64,000 bases of DNA from contig NZ_SRJC01000004.1 of assembly GCF_004684905.1 (NCBI RefSeq), forward strand, positions 124,001-188,000, in the 5' to 3' direction. Source of the stretch: Halobacillus salinus. Lineage in GTDB: Bacteria; Bacillota; Bacilli; Bacillales; Halobacillaceae. Both the position numbers and the translations under genes were made by a program. Each line of letters opens with the position of its first letter. Position 1 is the first letter of the stretch. Below are positions 8,391-16,230 of the stretch, piece by piece. Below the pieces are notes generated by a model. It was not told where the DNA came from and did not search any database. It saw only the letters and a list, made by a program, of their open reading frames with translations.

Positions 8391-9618
8391 GCGCATTTTT
8401 TATAAAAAGCAGCAGAAGTTCGGACAAAAGTTGAAGCAGCTTCACCATTGGAATGCCCTCCTCTTTACGTTCCTCGCCTTTACCGGCCTTATCCTAGTGT
8501 CGTCTGAATTCCGGCAGTGGCTGCCCCAAGTTCGCATTTGGGTGAGAGACAGCCATATCTGGATCGGATTTATCAGCCTCCTTCCCCTCCTATTCTATGG
8601 ACCAAAGCTGGTTAAGCATTTGAAAACGTTAAGGAAAAGGAGAAACAACCGAGTTAACCTTTATGTCGTGCTCTTCGTGTTAGTTGCGCTGATTGCCTCA
8701 GGATTGTTGCTTACATTCCAACGCAGTCTTAACCCAGCACTCAGCTCATTCGCCTTGATTACACATGACATTATGACTTGGTTTGGTGTCCCTTACCTGT
8801 TGTACCACAGCATTACAAGGAGCCGCTGGTTCAAGGCAATCGAAAAACGACGAGCCGAGGAAAAGCAGAACAAACGCATGGTGATCGAGGAAGGGAACCC
8901 GGTTATGAATCGTCGAACCTTTTTGAGGCGTGGGACAGGTACGGGGATTGCACTTGTCTTTACTCCTTTCATTTACCAATGGGCGAAACCTTATTTAGGA
9001 ATTCAAAGCAGTTCGAGCTCAACCTCCACGCTTCCTCTCACAGAAGCATTCAGCCCGATGCCGACACCATTACCAAAATCGAAACCACCGATTGGTGGCG
9101 GAAGGTCCGGTGATTTCCGTTACTATACGGTTACTCGGATGCCGGACATTTCGGATGAGAACTTCTCTTTTACAATCGACGGGCTCGTGGATCGCTCAAA
9201 GCAGTGGGATTGGAAAGACTTTGTGAACCTCAGCCGAGAAGTCCAAGTCTCAAACTTCTATTGCGTCACAGGCTGGAGCGTATATGACGTCACGTGGGAA
9301 GGAATTAAACTCCGCGACTTGTTGGAAAAAGCCGGTGTACAAAAGAAAGCCACTCACGTCAAATTCTATTCACAGGACGGCGTTTATACGGACTCTTTGA
9401 CGCTCGACCAAGCGATGGATGCCGATGTAATGGTCGCCATGTTGATCGACGGGGAACTCATTCCCAATCGAAATGGCGGTCCAGTCCGACTGATTGTTCC
9501 AAAAATGTACGCGTACAAATCTGTGAAATGGCTCAATCGCATCGAGCTTATTGACGAAGAGCACATCGGCTACTGGGAACAACGTGGTTATAGTAAAGAC
9601 GCATGGGTCAATCTATGA
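8383..9618 (+). CDS. Fused cytochrome b / molybdopterin oxidoreductase (MsrQ-MsrP-like)
   Basis: 411 aa. Residues 15-150 form a four-helix membrane cytochrome b unit with histidines at 21/22, 58, 128 and 142 placed as in bis-haem b561/FRD-like proteins. A cytoplasmic basic loop leads to an internal twin-arginine segment (MNRRTFLRRG, 176-185) and a fifth helix that would place the C-terminal part outside. Residues 240-405 are a sulfite-oxidase-fold Moco domain with Cys294 (NFYCVTGW), the likely Mo ligand, and the GGPVRLIVPKMYAYKSVKW block. In proteobacteria MsrP (catalytic) and MsrQ (haem) are separate and repair methionine sulfoxide; here both are one chain. Substrate by homology is uncertain (sulfite or other S/N-oxides are possible). 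It overlaps the kinase gene by 8 nt. Confidence 0.86.
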   Translation: MDKRIFYKKQQKFGQKLKQLHHWNALLFTFLAFTGLILVSSEFRQWLPQVRIWVRDSHIWIGFISLLPLLFYGPKLVKHLKTLRKRRNNRVNLYVVLFVLVALIASGLLLTFQRSLNPALSSFALITHDIMTWFGVPYLLYHSITRSRWFKAIEKRRAEEKQNKRMVIEEGNPVMNRRTFLRRGTGTGIALVFTPFIYQWAKPYLGIQSSSSSTSTLPLTEAFSPMPTPLPKSKPPIGGGRSGDFRYYTVTRMPDISDENFSFTIDGLVDRSKQWDWKDFVNLSREVQVSNFYCVTGWSVYDVTWEGIKLRDLLEKAGVQKKATHVKFYSQDGVYTDSLTLDQAMDADVMVAMLIDGELIPNRNGGPVRLIVPKMYAYKSVKWLNRIELIDEEHIGYWEQRGYSKDAWVNL

Positions 9619-9642
9619 TCCCATCTACCCATTTATTGTCAT

Positions 9643-9695
9643 TTACCTTATCCTAACCTTGATGTAACCTTCTTTTTACAAACACTGGGTATAGT
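9643..9695 (+). promoter_or_regulatory. Promoter with triple TNACCTT repeat, 11-bp phasing
   Basis: TTACCTT (9643-9649), TAACCTT (9654-9660) and TAACCTT (9665-9671) are spaced exactly 11 bp, followed by GGGTATAGT whose TATAGT (9690-9695) is the likely -10. There is no consensus -35, as expected of an activated promoter. The same GGGTATAGT stands ahead of the paralogous lipoprotein gene at 6274. Confidence 0.62.
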
Positions 9696-9729
9696 CACCT
9701 TGAACGGCTAAGAAGAAGGAGGCGTTATC

Positions 9730-9918
9730 ATGTTGAAAAAGTGGTTACTAGCAATCGGACTTACCTCTGTACTTACGTTGGCGGCTTGTGGTGGAGATGA
9801 TGAAGGCGACATGGAAGATCAAGAATCTGGCGAGATGGAGGACTCTGGTTCTGACGATGGTGAAATGGACAGCTCCGAAGACAATGAATCTAGCGAAGAC
9901 TCCGAAAGCGAAGAATAG
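9730..9918 (+). CDS. Small acidic lipoprotein, paralogue of the 6274 gene
   Basis: 62 aa. The signal peptide MLKKWLLAIGLTSVLTLAAC aligns closely with that of the lipoprotein at 6274, and the lipobox is LTLAAC. The mature 43 residues are Asp, Glu, Ser and Gly with only three methionines, so the methionine richness is not shared even though the signal and acidic low-complexity pattern are. It has an AAGGAGG site with spacer 7, its own repeat-containing promoter, and a terminator. It closes the two-component/oxidoreductase block. A role as surface polyelectrolyte or metal/proton buffer is possible; nothing proves it. Confidence 0.8.
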   Translation: MLKKWLLAIGLTSVLTLAACGGDDEGDMEDQESGEMEDSGSDDGEMDSSEDNESSEDSESEE

Positions 9919-9925
9919 GAAGTAA

Positions 9926-9955
9926 AAAAGAGGACCTCATAATGAGGTCCTCTTT
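9926..9955 (+). terminator. Intrinsic terminator
   Basis: AAAAGAGGACCTCATT pairs with AATGAGGTCCTCTTTT, a near-perfect long stem with A and T tracts, after the second lipoprotein gene. Confidence 0.93.
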
Positions 9956-9966
9956 TGCAGGTTATC

Positions 9967-10100
9967 GAAAAAGTGTAGAGTTTAGTTTTGTTATAAAGAT
10001 AGTGTTTCGTGGTCTGGAAAACAACTCGCTTTCCGTGGACGAGTGTCGAGCTTCCTCGCTCGCTTTGCTCACTGTGGGATCTCGACGATCACCTATTTCA
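9967..10100. repeat. Dispersed Bacillaceae-type intergenic repeat
   Basis: This noncoding block contains the core AACTCGCTTTCCGTGGACGA and an inverted pair GTCGAG (10045-10050) / CTCGAC (10081-10086). Its left half matches 70-133. Elements with a similar CTCGCTTTCC core are scattered widely in Bacillaceae genomes, usually next to 3' ends. It overlaps the last codons of mscL. Confidence 0.55.
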
Positions 10101-10572
10101 CCCGCCACTTCGGTTTATCAAACGTACGCTTCTCTAAGCTCGACGAACAATTAGGGCAGATGACTGCCTGGCTCGGAATGGGCATACAGCAATACGGACA
10201 TTCCTTTTTGGTCATCGAATGCATGGGATGTTGGTGTGGCTTTTTCCAACGATTGATCTGCCTTACTACTAGGAAAACCGCAAACATAATAATCATAAAC
10301 CGAATTGATGCGGTCAGGAATACTCCATAATTGATTGTTGCTGCCCCCGCCTCTTTCGCTGCTGCAAGCGACGGGTAGTAGTCTCCACTCAAGCTGATGA
10401 ATAAATCTTCAAAGTTCATGCGCGCATATACCAATCCTATTGGCGGCAGCAACACATCCGTTACGAGGGAATCAATCAACGCGCTGAAAGCAGCCCCTAC
10501 GACCATCCCCACACCGATATCAACAGCACTGCCGCGGACGGTGAATTCTTTGAATTCGCGGAACAGATTCAT
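10093..10572 (-). CDS. mscL: Large-conductance mechanosensitive channel MscL with zinc ribbon tail
   Basis: 159 aa. Residues 1-110 are MscL: N-terminal amphipathic FREFKEFTVRGSAVDIGVG, pore helix GMVVGAAFSALIDSLV, periplasmic loop, and second helix NYGVFLTASIRFMIIMFAVFLVV. It releases solutes on hypo-osmotic shock. In place of the usual charged C-terminal bundle helix it carries a histidine-containing linker and a C4 zinc ribbon, CPYC (125-128) and CPNC (139-142). The tail could sense zinc or redox state or bind a partner; that is inference. Its 3' end runs into the dispersed repeat. The start at 10572 has AGGAGG. Confidence 0.93.
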   Translation of the reverse strand: MNLFREFKEFTVRGSAVDIGVGMVVGAAFSALIDSLVTDVLLPPIGLVYARMNFEDLFISLSGDYYPSLAAAKEAGAATINYGVFLTASIRFMIIMFAVFLVVRQINRWKKPHQHPMHSMTKKECPYCCMPIPSQAVICPNCSSSLEKRTFDKPKWRVK

Positions 10573-10636
10573 AGAATCCCTCCTTTATTCCTTACTCTAT
10601 GAAAAAAGGAGACAAGCTATGTTCAGATTCTAAAGC

Positions 10637-11755
10637 TCAAGGCGCAGCGGAAACAGTTGAGTATTCTGCCACAATTCCATTTAAACAATCTGCCAACCCT
10701 AGAACATCCGCTTCGGTATGCGATGGATGAAATGAGATTCGTATGAATGTTTCTGCAAGTTCCTCGTCTATCCCCATCGCATCTAGTGTGGGTAAAGTAC
10801 TGTCTTGGTAGGACTGACAGGCACTTCCTACAGAAAATGCATAGCCTCTCCTACTTCCTTCAAGCATCAGCCACTGACCAGGTACCCCCTCTACTAATAG
10901 ACCAAGAATCGGCACCTCTTGATCACGTGTATCGCCTACCAGTTGGAATGAACTCTCTAATTTTGTTAGAAAAATAGATTTCAAGTAGGAAATACGCTCT
11001 TCTTCTACATGATGATCAGCGGCTACAACGAAGGAAGCGATACCCGGGGTGTTGAGCGTTCCAGGGCGCACACCCGACTCATGTGTAACGCTTGGAAAAA
11101 TAGGTGTGAACGATAGAGAAGGGCGTATGTAAACGGCTCCTACCCCTTTCGGTCCGCCGATTTTATGAGCGGACAGTGAAAAACTGTCGACAAGTCCCAC
11201 AACATTTGTTACATCGATCTTGCCGAATGCTTGGACGAAGTCACTATGCAAGAACACTCCACTCTCTGCACAGAGTCGATGGATAACTTCGAGAGGCTGA
11301 ATCGTGCCGAGGTCCGAATTAACAAGTTGTACCGACACTAAAGCTGTATCTTCCGTCATTTCATCTTGTAATGCTTCTACATCGACCACTCCACTTGTTG
11401 TTAAAGGAATACGACTGATGCGCCACCCCTCTTTTTCTTTCTTCTCTACAATCCTTCTTACAGACGAATGTTCAGCAGCAGAGATGATGATGTGATTGCC
11501 ACTTCCAGCAGAAAGCAGCGCCTCGATCCCGAGCCAGTTACCCTCTGTCCCTCCACTTGAAAAATATAAACCTGCCGGGTCCACATTCAGAGTAGCGGCT
11601 AGCGTTTGGCGACTGTGTTCGACAAGCGCTTTTGCATTCGTTCCGACATCGTGGACACTGCTAGTATTTCCATAATATTCTCTGGCAGCTTTCATAAAAG
11701 CACTCAGGGCATCTTCTGACATCGGGCTTGTAGCTGCATAATCAAAATACTTCAA
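10637..11755 (-). CDS. nifS: Cysteine desulfurase NifS-like, NAD-biosynthesis type
   Basis: 372 aa, fold-type I PLP enzyme. Visible features are the N-terminal YFDYAATSP, the PLP Lys in SAHKIGGPKG and the mobile active-site Cys in VGSACQSYQD. It converts cysteine to alanine and enzyme persulfide. In B. subtilis NifS supplies sulfur for the Fe-S cluster of quinolinate synthase NadA, and here it is divergent from nadBCA across a shared operator, supporting the same job. The start is TTG (11753-11755); no in-frame ATG or GTG with a ribosome site was found nearer. Confidence 0.92.
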   Translation of the reverse strand: MKYFDYAATSPMSEDALSAFMKAAREYYGNTSSVHDVGTNAKALVEHSRQTLAATLNVDPAGLYFSSGGTEGNWLGIEALLSAGSGNHIIISAAEHSSVRRIVEKKEKEGWRISRIPLTTSGVVDVEALQDEMTEDTALVSVQLVNSDLGTIQPLEVIHRLCAESGVFLHSDFVQAFGKIDVTNVVGLVDSFSLSAHKIGGPKGVGAVYIRPSLSFTPIFPSVTHESGVRPGTLNTPGIASFVVAADHHVEEERISYLKSIFLTKLESSFQLVGDTRDQEVPILGLLVEGVPGQWLMLEGSRRGYAFSVGSACQSYQDSTLPTLDAMGIDEELAETFIRISFHPSHTEADVLGLADCLNGIVAEYSTVSAAP

Positions 11756-11786
11756 CCTTCAACACTCCCTCATTTCGACTTTTCAC

Positions 11787-11831
11787 TTGTCATAAGTGTA
11801 ATTGTATGTAAATATAGGTGTAAATACACCT
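11787..11831 (+). promoter_or_regulatory. nadB promoter and NiaR (YrxA)-type operator
   Basis: -35 TTGTCA (11787-11792) and -10 TAAATA (11809-11814, spacer 16) are followed at the start site by the palindrome AGGTGT-AAAT-ACACCT (11816-11831). This fits the NiaR operator class known upstream of nad genes in Firmicutes, where nicotinate-bound repressor binds. The site lies between nifS and nadB and could control both. Confidence 0.75.
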
Positions 11832-11856
11832 GTTAAAACATAAGGAGATAACTCAC

Positions 11857-13404
11857 ATGAACAATGCGGACGTAATCATTGTCGGAAGCGGAGTTGCAGC
11901 TTTACAACTGGCGAAGCATTTACATAAGGACATTAATGTGATTGTTTTCACAAAGTCAGATGTGACGAATGGCAACTCCCGCTATGCTCAAGGTGGCATT
12001 GCAGCAGCGATTGGTGAAGTCGATCATCCCTATGCTCATTATCTAGACACAATCGACGCAGGGCGATTTGCGAACCACGCCCAAACGACACTAGAAATGA
12101 CTCGAGAAGCACCAGAGATTGTCCGCGAGTTGATGGAGAGCGGATGGGCTTACGACAAAGATGACCGTGGTCACGTTCAACTCGGACGCGAAGGTGGCCA
12201 CCATGACCATCGCATCATTCATAGTGGAGGCGACCAGACAGGAAAGCAACTGACGGAACACATACTCAATCAGATTGAAGCGAACGTGAAGGTTCTTGAA
12301 AATCACTTCGTCTATGAGTTGTTGGTCGAAGACGGTGTTTGCCGCGGAGTCCGTTGCATGTCTGATTCGGACGTGGAGATATTCACAGCTCCGCACGTCA
12401 TTCTGTCGACCGGAGGCTGCGGTCAATTATACTCGTTCACATCGAACGCGGAAACGATTACGGGGGACGGCTTTGCTTTAGCTTATAACGCCGGCGCGGA
12501 AATCATAGACATGGAGTTCATTCAATTTCACCCGACCCTATTGTATGTCAAAGGGGAAACGCGAGGTTTGGTGACCGAGGCTCTTCGAGGTGAAGGTGCT
12601 GTTTTAGTAGATGAGAATGGACGACGGATCATGGATGGCCTCCATCCTATGGGTGATTTAGCTCCTCGGAATATTGTGGCCCAGGCGATTTATGCAGAAC
12701 GGGACAAAGGACATGACGTTTACTTAGACATTCGCAACATAAAGCATTTATCCAGCAGGTTCCCGACAGTGACTGCACTATGCACCGAATACGAGGTTGA
12801 TTTGATAAAAGGGTTAGTCCCCGTATCACCAGGTTGCCACTTCATCATGGGAGGTGTTGCCACCGATCGAATCGGGAGGACCACCATAGATGGGTTGTAT
12901 GCCATTGGAGAGGTTGCTTGTACCGGCGTCCATGGGGCCAATCGTTTGGCGAGCAATTCCTTATTAGAAGGATTAGTGTTCGGAAAGCGTCTGGGTAAGT
13001 GGATTAATGACCAGAAACGCTCAGAACACACGAAGAAAGGTCTTCAGTTACCGCTATTACTGGAACCGCTTTGCGAATTGCCACCTGTTGGCGTTATACA
13101 AAAGACGATGATGGAGCGTGTGGGCATGGTCCGTTCAGCTGAAGGCCTGAATCAGCAATTGAAGTGGCTGGAATCCTTCCAACTCGACCGTTGGTTCTCC
13201 TTTGACTTGAGTTTGCTCACTACTAAACAAGTGACCACCCTATTCATGCTGCGAACGGCCTGGCTGATCACCATATCGGCGCTCGAGCGAGAAGAAAGTC
13301 GCGGCGCCCATTATCGTAGTGATTATCCTGAAGAACTGAAATCGTGGCAATCCAAGCAAATTGTTCAAGAAAAGAGGAAATCCAATGAACCCATTCATTT
13401 ATAG
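11857..13404 (+). CDS. nadB: L-aspartate oxidase NadB
   Basis: 515 aa flavoprotein. The N-terminal FAD site is DVIIVGSGVAALQLA; NSRYAQGGIAAA, HSGGDQTGKQL and the substrate-side PGCHFIMGGV and GANRLASNSLLEGLVFG blocks are typical of the succinate dehydrogenase/aspartate oxidase flavoprotein family. It oxidises L-aspartate to iminoaspartate, the first step of de novo NAD synthesis. It is the first gene of nadB-nadC-nadA, with ATG after AAGGAG. The C-terminus overlaps the nadC start by 20 nt, so expression is coupled. Repression by NiaR is expected when nicotinate is available. Confidence 0.97.
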   Translation: MNNADVIIVGSGVAALQLAKHLHKDINVIVFTKSDVTNGNSRYAQGGIAAAIGEVDHPYAHYLDTIDAGRFANHAQTTLEMTREAPEIVRELMESGWAYDKDDRGHVQLGREGGHHDHRIIHSGGDQTGKQLTEHILNQIEANVKVLENHFVYELLVEDGVCRGVRCMSDSDVEIFTAPHVILSTGGCGQLYSFTSNAETITGDGFALAYNAGAEIIDMEFIQFHPTLLYVKGETRGLVTEALRGEGAVLVDENGRRIMDGLHPMGDLAPRNIVAQAIYAERDKGHDVYLDIRNIKHLSSRFPTVTALCTEYEVDLIKGLVPVSPGCHFIMGGVATDRIGRTTIDGLYAIGEVACTGVHGANRLASNSLLEGLVFGKRLGKWINDQKRSEHTKKGLQLPLLLEPLCELPPVGVIQKTMMERVGMVRSAEGLNQQLKWLESFQLDRWFSFDLSLLTTKQVTTLFMLRTAWLITISALEREESRGAHYRSDYPEELKSWQSKQIVQEKRKSNEPIHL

Positions 13405-14230
13405 GAAAAGTCTAGAATCATTTTTCATGGAGGATATCGGCGAACGTGATGTGACGAGCGACCTTCTCTTCCCTACTTACGCCAATGGTGAGATGACGCT
13501 CGTCACCAAACAGGACGGCGTTTTCTGCGGGAAAGACATCATCAAGCTAGGATACGAACTGCTCGACGCTTCTGTAGAAGTGACCGTCCACGTACCGGAA
13601 GGCGCTCACCTTGCTCCCGGAGTGCAAATCGCCACCATTCAAGGCCCAGTTAGAAGTCTATTAAAAGGAGAACGCGTCATTTTAAATTTGATCCAGCGAA
13701 TGAGCGGGATTGCGACCGTCACACGAAAAGCAGTCGAAATTGTCGGAGACTCTGCGACCCGCATATGTGACACGCGTAAAACGACGCCTGGTCTGCGAAC
13801 CTTTGAAAAATATGCTGTACGTGCTGGAGGAGGATACAATCACCGCTTCCGCTTGGATGATGCCGTCATGTTGAAAGACAACCATATCGCCTTTGCCGGT
13901 TCCATCGCAGCAGCCGTCGAGACAATCCGTGCTGAACTTGGCCATATGATCAAAATCGAAGTCGAAACAGAATCAGAAGAGCAGGTGAAAGAAGCCGTTG
14001 CCGCTGAGGTCGACTGCATTATGTTTGATAACCGGTCCCCTGAGGAAATCCGTCACTTGCGTACGCTTGTCCCAAGTACCATCACGACCGAAATTTCAGG
14101 TGGTATCCACCTTGATAACCTTGCTGCCTACAGGGACTTGGGAGCCGATTATATTTCACTCGGAAGCTTGACTCACTCTGCCCCGTCTCTTGATATTAGC
14201 GCCAACGTAAAACCAGAGGAGGAGAATTGA
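13385..14230 (+). CDS. nadC: Nicotinate-nucleotide pyrophosphorylase NadC
   Basis: 281 aa. Quinolinate phosphoribosyltransferase signatures are visible: [12 protein letters not shown] at the start, [33 protein letters not shown] and the phosphate loop TEISGGI. It converts quinolinate and PRPP to nicotinate mononucleotide with CO2 release. The start is the ATG after GAGG inside the end of nadB; the reading frame is open earlier but has no better site. The TGA stop overlaps the ribosome region of nadA. The gene order nadB-nadC-nadA differs from nadB-nadA-nadC, which is what I recall for B. subtilis. Confidence 0.97.
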   Translation: MNPFIYRKSLESFFMEDIGERDVTSDLLFPTYANGEMTLVTKQDGVFCGKDIIKLGYELLDASVEVTVHVPEGAHLAPGVQIATIQGPVRSLLKGERVILNLIQRMSGIATVTRKAVEIVGDSATRICDTRKTTPGLRTFEKYAVRAGGGYNHRFRLDDAVMLKDNHIAFAGSIAAAVETIRAELGHMIKIEVETESEEQVKEAVAAEVDCIMFDNRSPEEIRHLRTLVPSTITTEISGGIHLDNLAAYRDLGADYISLGSLTHSAPSLDISANVKPEEEN

Positions 14231-15336
14231 TGAACCTTTTTGAAACGATGCAGACCCAACACCCCACCCTTCCGGAGCGTTACCAGAACATGTCCGAGGA
14301 TGAACTGCGCTCTATAGTGAGTCGTGTGAAATCCGAGATGGGAAGCCGTTTGTTCTTACCAGGCCACCACTATCAGAAGGATGAAGTGATCGAATTCGCT
14401 GATGCACGCGGAGACTCCTTGAAGCTTGCACAACTCTCTGCTAGTCAGCACGAGGCAGAAGCCATCGTTTTTTGCGGTGTGCACTTCATGGCAGAAACGG
14501 CTGATATATTGACGCGAGAAGACCAGCACGTCTATCTCCCAGACATGCGTGCAGGCTGTTCGATGGCCGATATGGCGAACATCCAACAAACGGAAAGAGC
14601 TTGGGCAAAACTGATGGAGTTGTTTGATGATACGATCCTTCCTCTTACTTACGTTAATTCAACCGCTGCCATTAAGTCGTTCGTCGGAAAGTATGGCGGT
14701 GCTACAGTGACTTCATCCAATGCAGCGGACATGATCAAGTGGGCATTCGATCAAAAAGAACGCATCCTCTTTTTGCCGGACCAGCACTTAGGACGTAACA
14801 CAGCTTATGACTTAGGAATCCGCCTTGAAGAAATGGCCGTTTGGGACCCAATCAAAGAAGAATTAATTCATGAAGTACCTGTAGAAGATGTGAAAGTCAT
14901 CTTGTGGAAAGGACATTGTTCTGTCCACGAAAACTTCCGCGTGACAAACGTTGAGCAGGTACGTCGTGACTACCCTGATATGAACATCATCGTCCATCCC
15001 GAGTGTAGCCGGGAAGTCGTTGAACTCTCCGACTACGCTGGGTCGACGAACTACATTATCAACCAAATAGAAAACGCACCAGCCGGAAGTTCGTGGGCAA
15101 TCGGTACAGAGATGAACCTCGTTAACCGCATTATCCAAGAGCATCCGGAGCAGCATATCATTTCCCTGAACCCGATGATGTGCCCTTGCCTTACCATGAA
15201 CCGAATTGACCTTCCACACCTGGCTTGGTCCCTGGAATCGCTAGCGAACGGAAACCCGCAGAACGTCATTAAAGTGGACCCTTCCACTGCAATCGATGCG
15301 AAAAAAGCTCTCGACCGTATGCTAGAACGAGCTTAA
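14230..15336 (+). CDS. nadA: Quinolinate synthase NadA
   Basis: 368 aa, the long Bacillus-type NadA. It condenses iminoaspartate with dihydroxyacetone phosphate to quinolinate using a [4Fe-4S] cluster. Likely cluster cysteines stand in [21 protein letters not shown] and [19 protein letters not shown] near the N-terminus and [14 protein letters not shown] are further family blocks. The ATG start follows GGAGGAG with spacer 5 and overlaps the nadC stop. It is the last gene of the operon; a terminator lies about 55 nt downstream. Confidence 0.97.
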   Translation: MNLFETMQTQHPTLPERYQNMSEDELRSIVSRVKSEMGSRLFLPGHHYQKDEVIEFADARGDSLKLAQLSASQHEAEAIVFCGVHFMAETADILTREDQHVYLPDMRAGCSMADMANIQQTERAWAKLMELFDDTILPLTYVNSTAAIKSFVGKYGGATVTSSNAADMIKWAFDQKERILFLPDQHLGRNTAYDLGIRLEEMAVWDPIKEELIHEVPVEDVKVILWKGHCSVHENFRVTNVEQVRRDYPDMNIIVHPECSREVVELSDYAGSTNYIINQIENAPAGSSWAIGTEMNLVNRIIQEHPEQHIISLNPMMCPCLTMNRIDLPHLAWSLESLANGNPQNVIKVDPSTAIDAKKALDRMLERA

Positions 15337-15390
15337 CCACCATAAGCCAAGAATGAACACGAGCCCGTTCCTATATGTATTGCTGCATAA

Positions 15391-15421
15391 AGAAAACCCG
15401 AACCAATCGTTCGGGTTTTCT
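15391..15421. terminator. Bidirectional terminator between nadA and the sigma operon
   Basis: AGAAAACCCGAA and TTCGGGTTTTCT form a perfect 12-bp stem. It serves nadA from the left and the leftward sigma-factor operon from the right. Confidence 0.9.
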
Positions 15422-15432
15422 AGATAATAATT

Positions 15433-16230
15433 CTATTCGTAGATATCCAATTCAGCGACATTCGGGAGACTGACTGTATGGGTACCTTCACCAAACACCT
15501 GATTTTCCTCAGAGCTTTCCAAATGGGCATCGATATCTTCGCCGACACGCAACTTGACATAGCCCCCATCTTCAATCGACCAGTCCGCTTTCAAGCTGTC
15601 TAAGGTAACATCAAGTTGAGATGCTTCTCCCCTCACTTCCACATCTACATCATATGGTAGGGAGAGGACCGGCTTCACTTGTTGGTTGCCCGTATGGAGA
15701 AGCTGAATATGCAGCGTATCCCCCACACGGTTTACGTCTACCACATCTATTACTTCCAACGTTTCTTCTTGATGGTCATTGGTTGTATATCGACCAAACA
15801 TTTTTACAAGATCTGTTTGATTCGTTTCTAATTGCACCTCCTGCATTCCCATCTCTACGACGATTTTATCTACATCAGAGACTCTCTCTTCAAATACTGG
15901 CAAAGCTTTTTCCACCGTTTCGTAATAGACTTGCGCTTTCACTTCTTCTACGAGTCCAAGCGATGTAAAAGAATACAACGCAATGCCGACAGTCCCCAAG
16001 ATCCCTATAAAGAAAATCGAGACAAAATCATAGTGAATGACAGGCTTTTCTTGCTTAGATAAGAACAAGTAAACTATCACTTCGCAGCCGAGAACGACTA
16101 AGATCAGCGGCCACCATGTAAGACTAATCGAAAATATATCCATATCAAGAAAGGAACTCAGCAGCAACAGCGCCCCAAGTAATACAAGCGTAAGTCCCAT
16201 CGATACGGTTCCAACTCGCCATTTCCTCAT
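15433..16230 (-). CDS. Membrane protein with LiaF/DUF5668-like N-terminus
   Basis: 265 aa. Two N-terminal helices (about 10-30 and 36-55; TWWPLILVVLGCEVIVYLFL resembles the LiaI/LiaF-type region) and a third (about 70-92) are followed by an extracytoplasmic beta-rich domain (about 105-265) with acidic residues. Proteins of this shape are often linked to cell-envelope stress. It is the last gene of the ECF sigma operon, and its ATG overlaps the stop of the preceding gene. The precise family is not certain and no enzymatic motif is seen. Confidence 0.7.
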   Translation of the reverse strand: MRKWRVGTVSMGLTLVLLGALLLLSSFLDMDIFSISLTWWPLILVVLGCEVIVYLFLSKQEKPVIHYDFVSIFFIGILGTVGIALYSFTSLGLVEEVKAQVYYETVEKALPVFEERVSDVDKIVVEMGMQEVQLETNQTDLVKMFGRYTTNDHQEETLEVIDVVDVNRVGDTLHIQLLHTGNQQVKPVLSLPYDVDVEVRGEASQLDVTLDSLKADWSIEDGGYVKLRVGEDIDAHLESSEENQVFGEGTHTVSLPNVAELDIYE

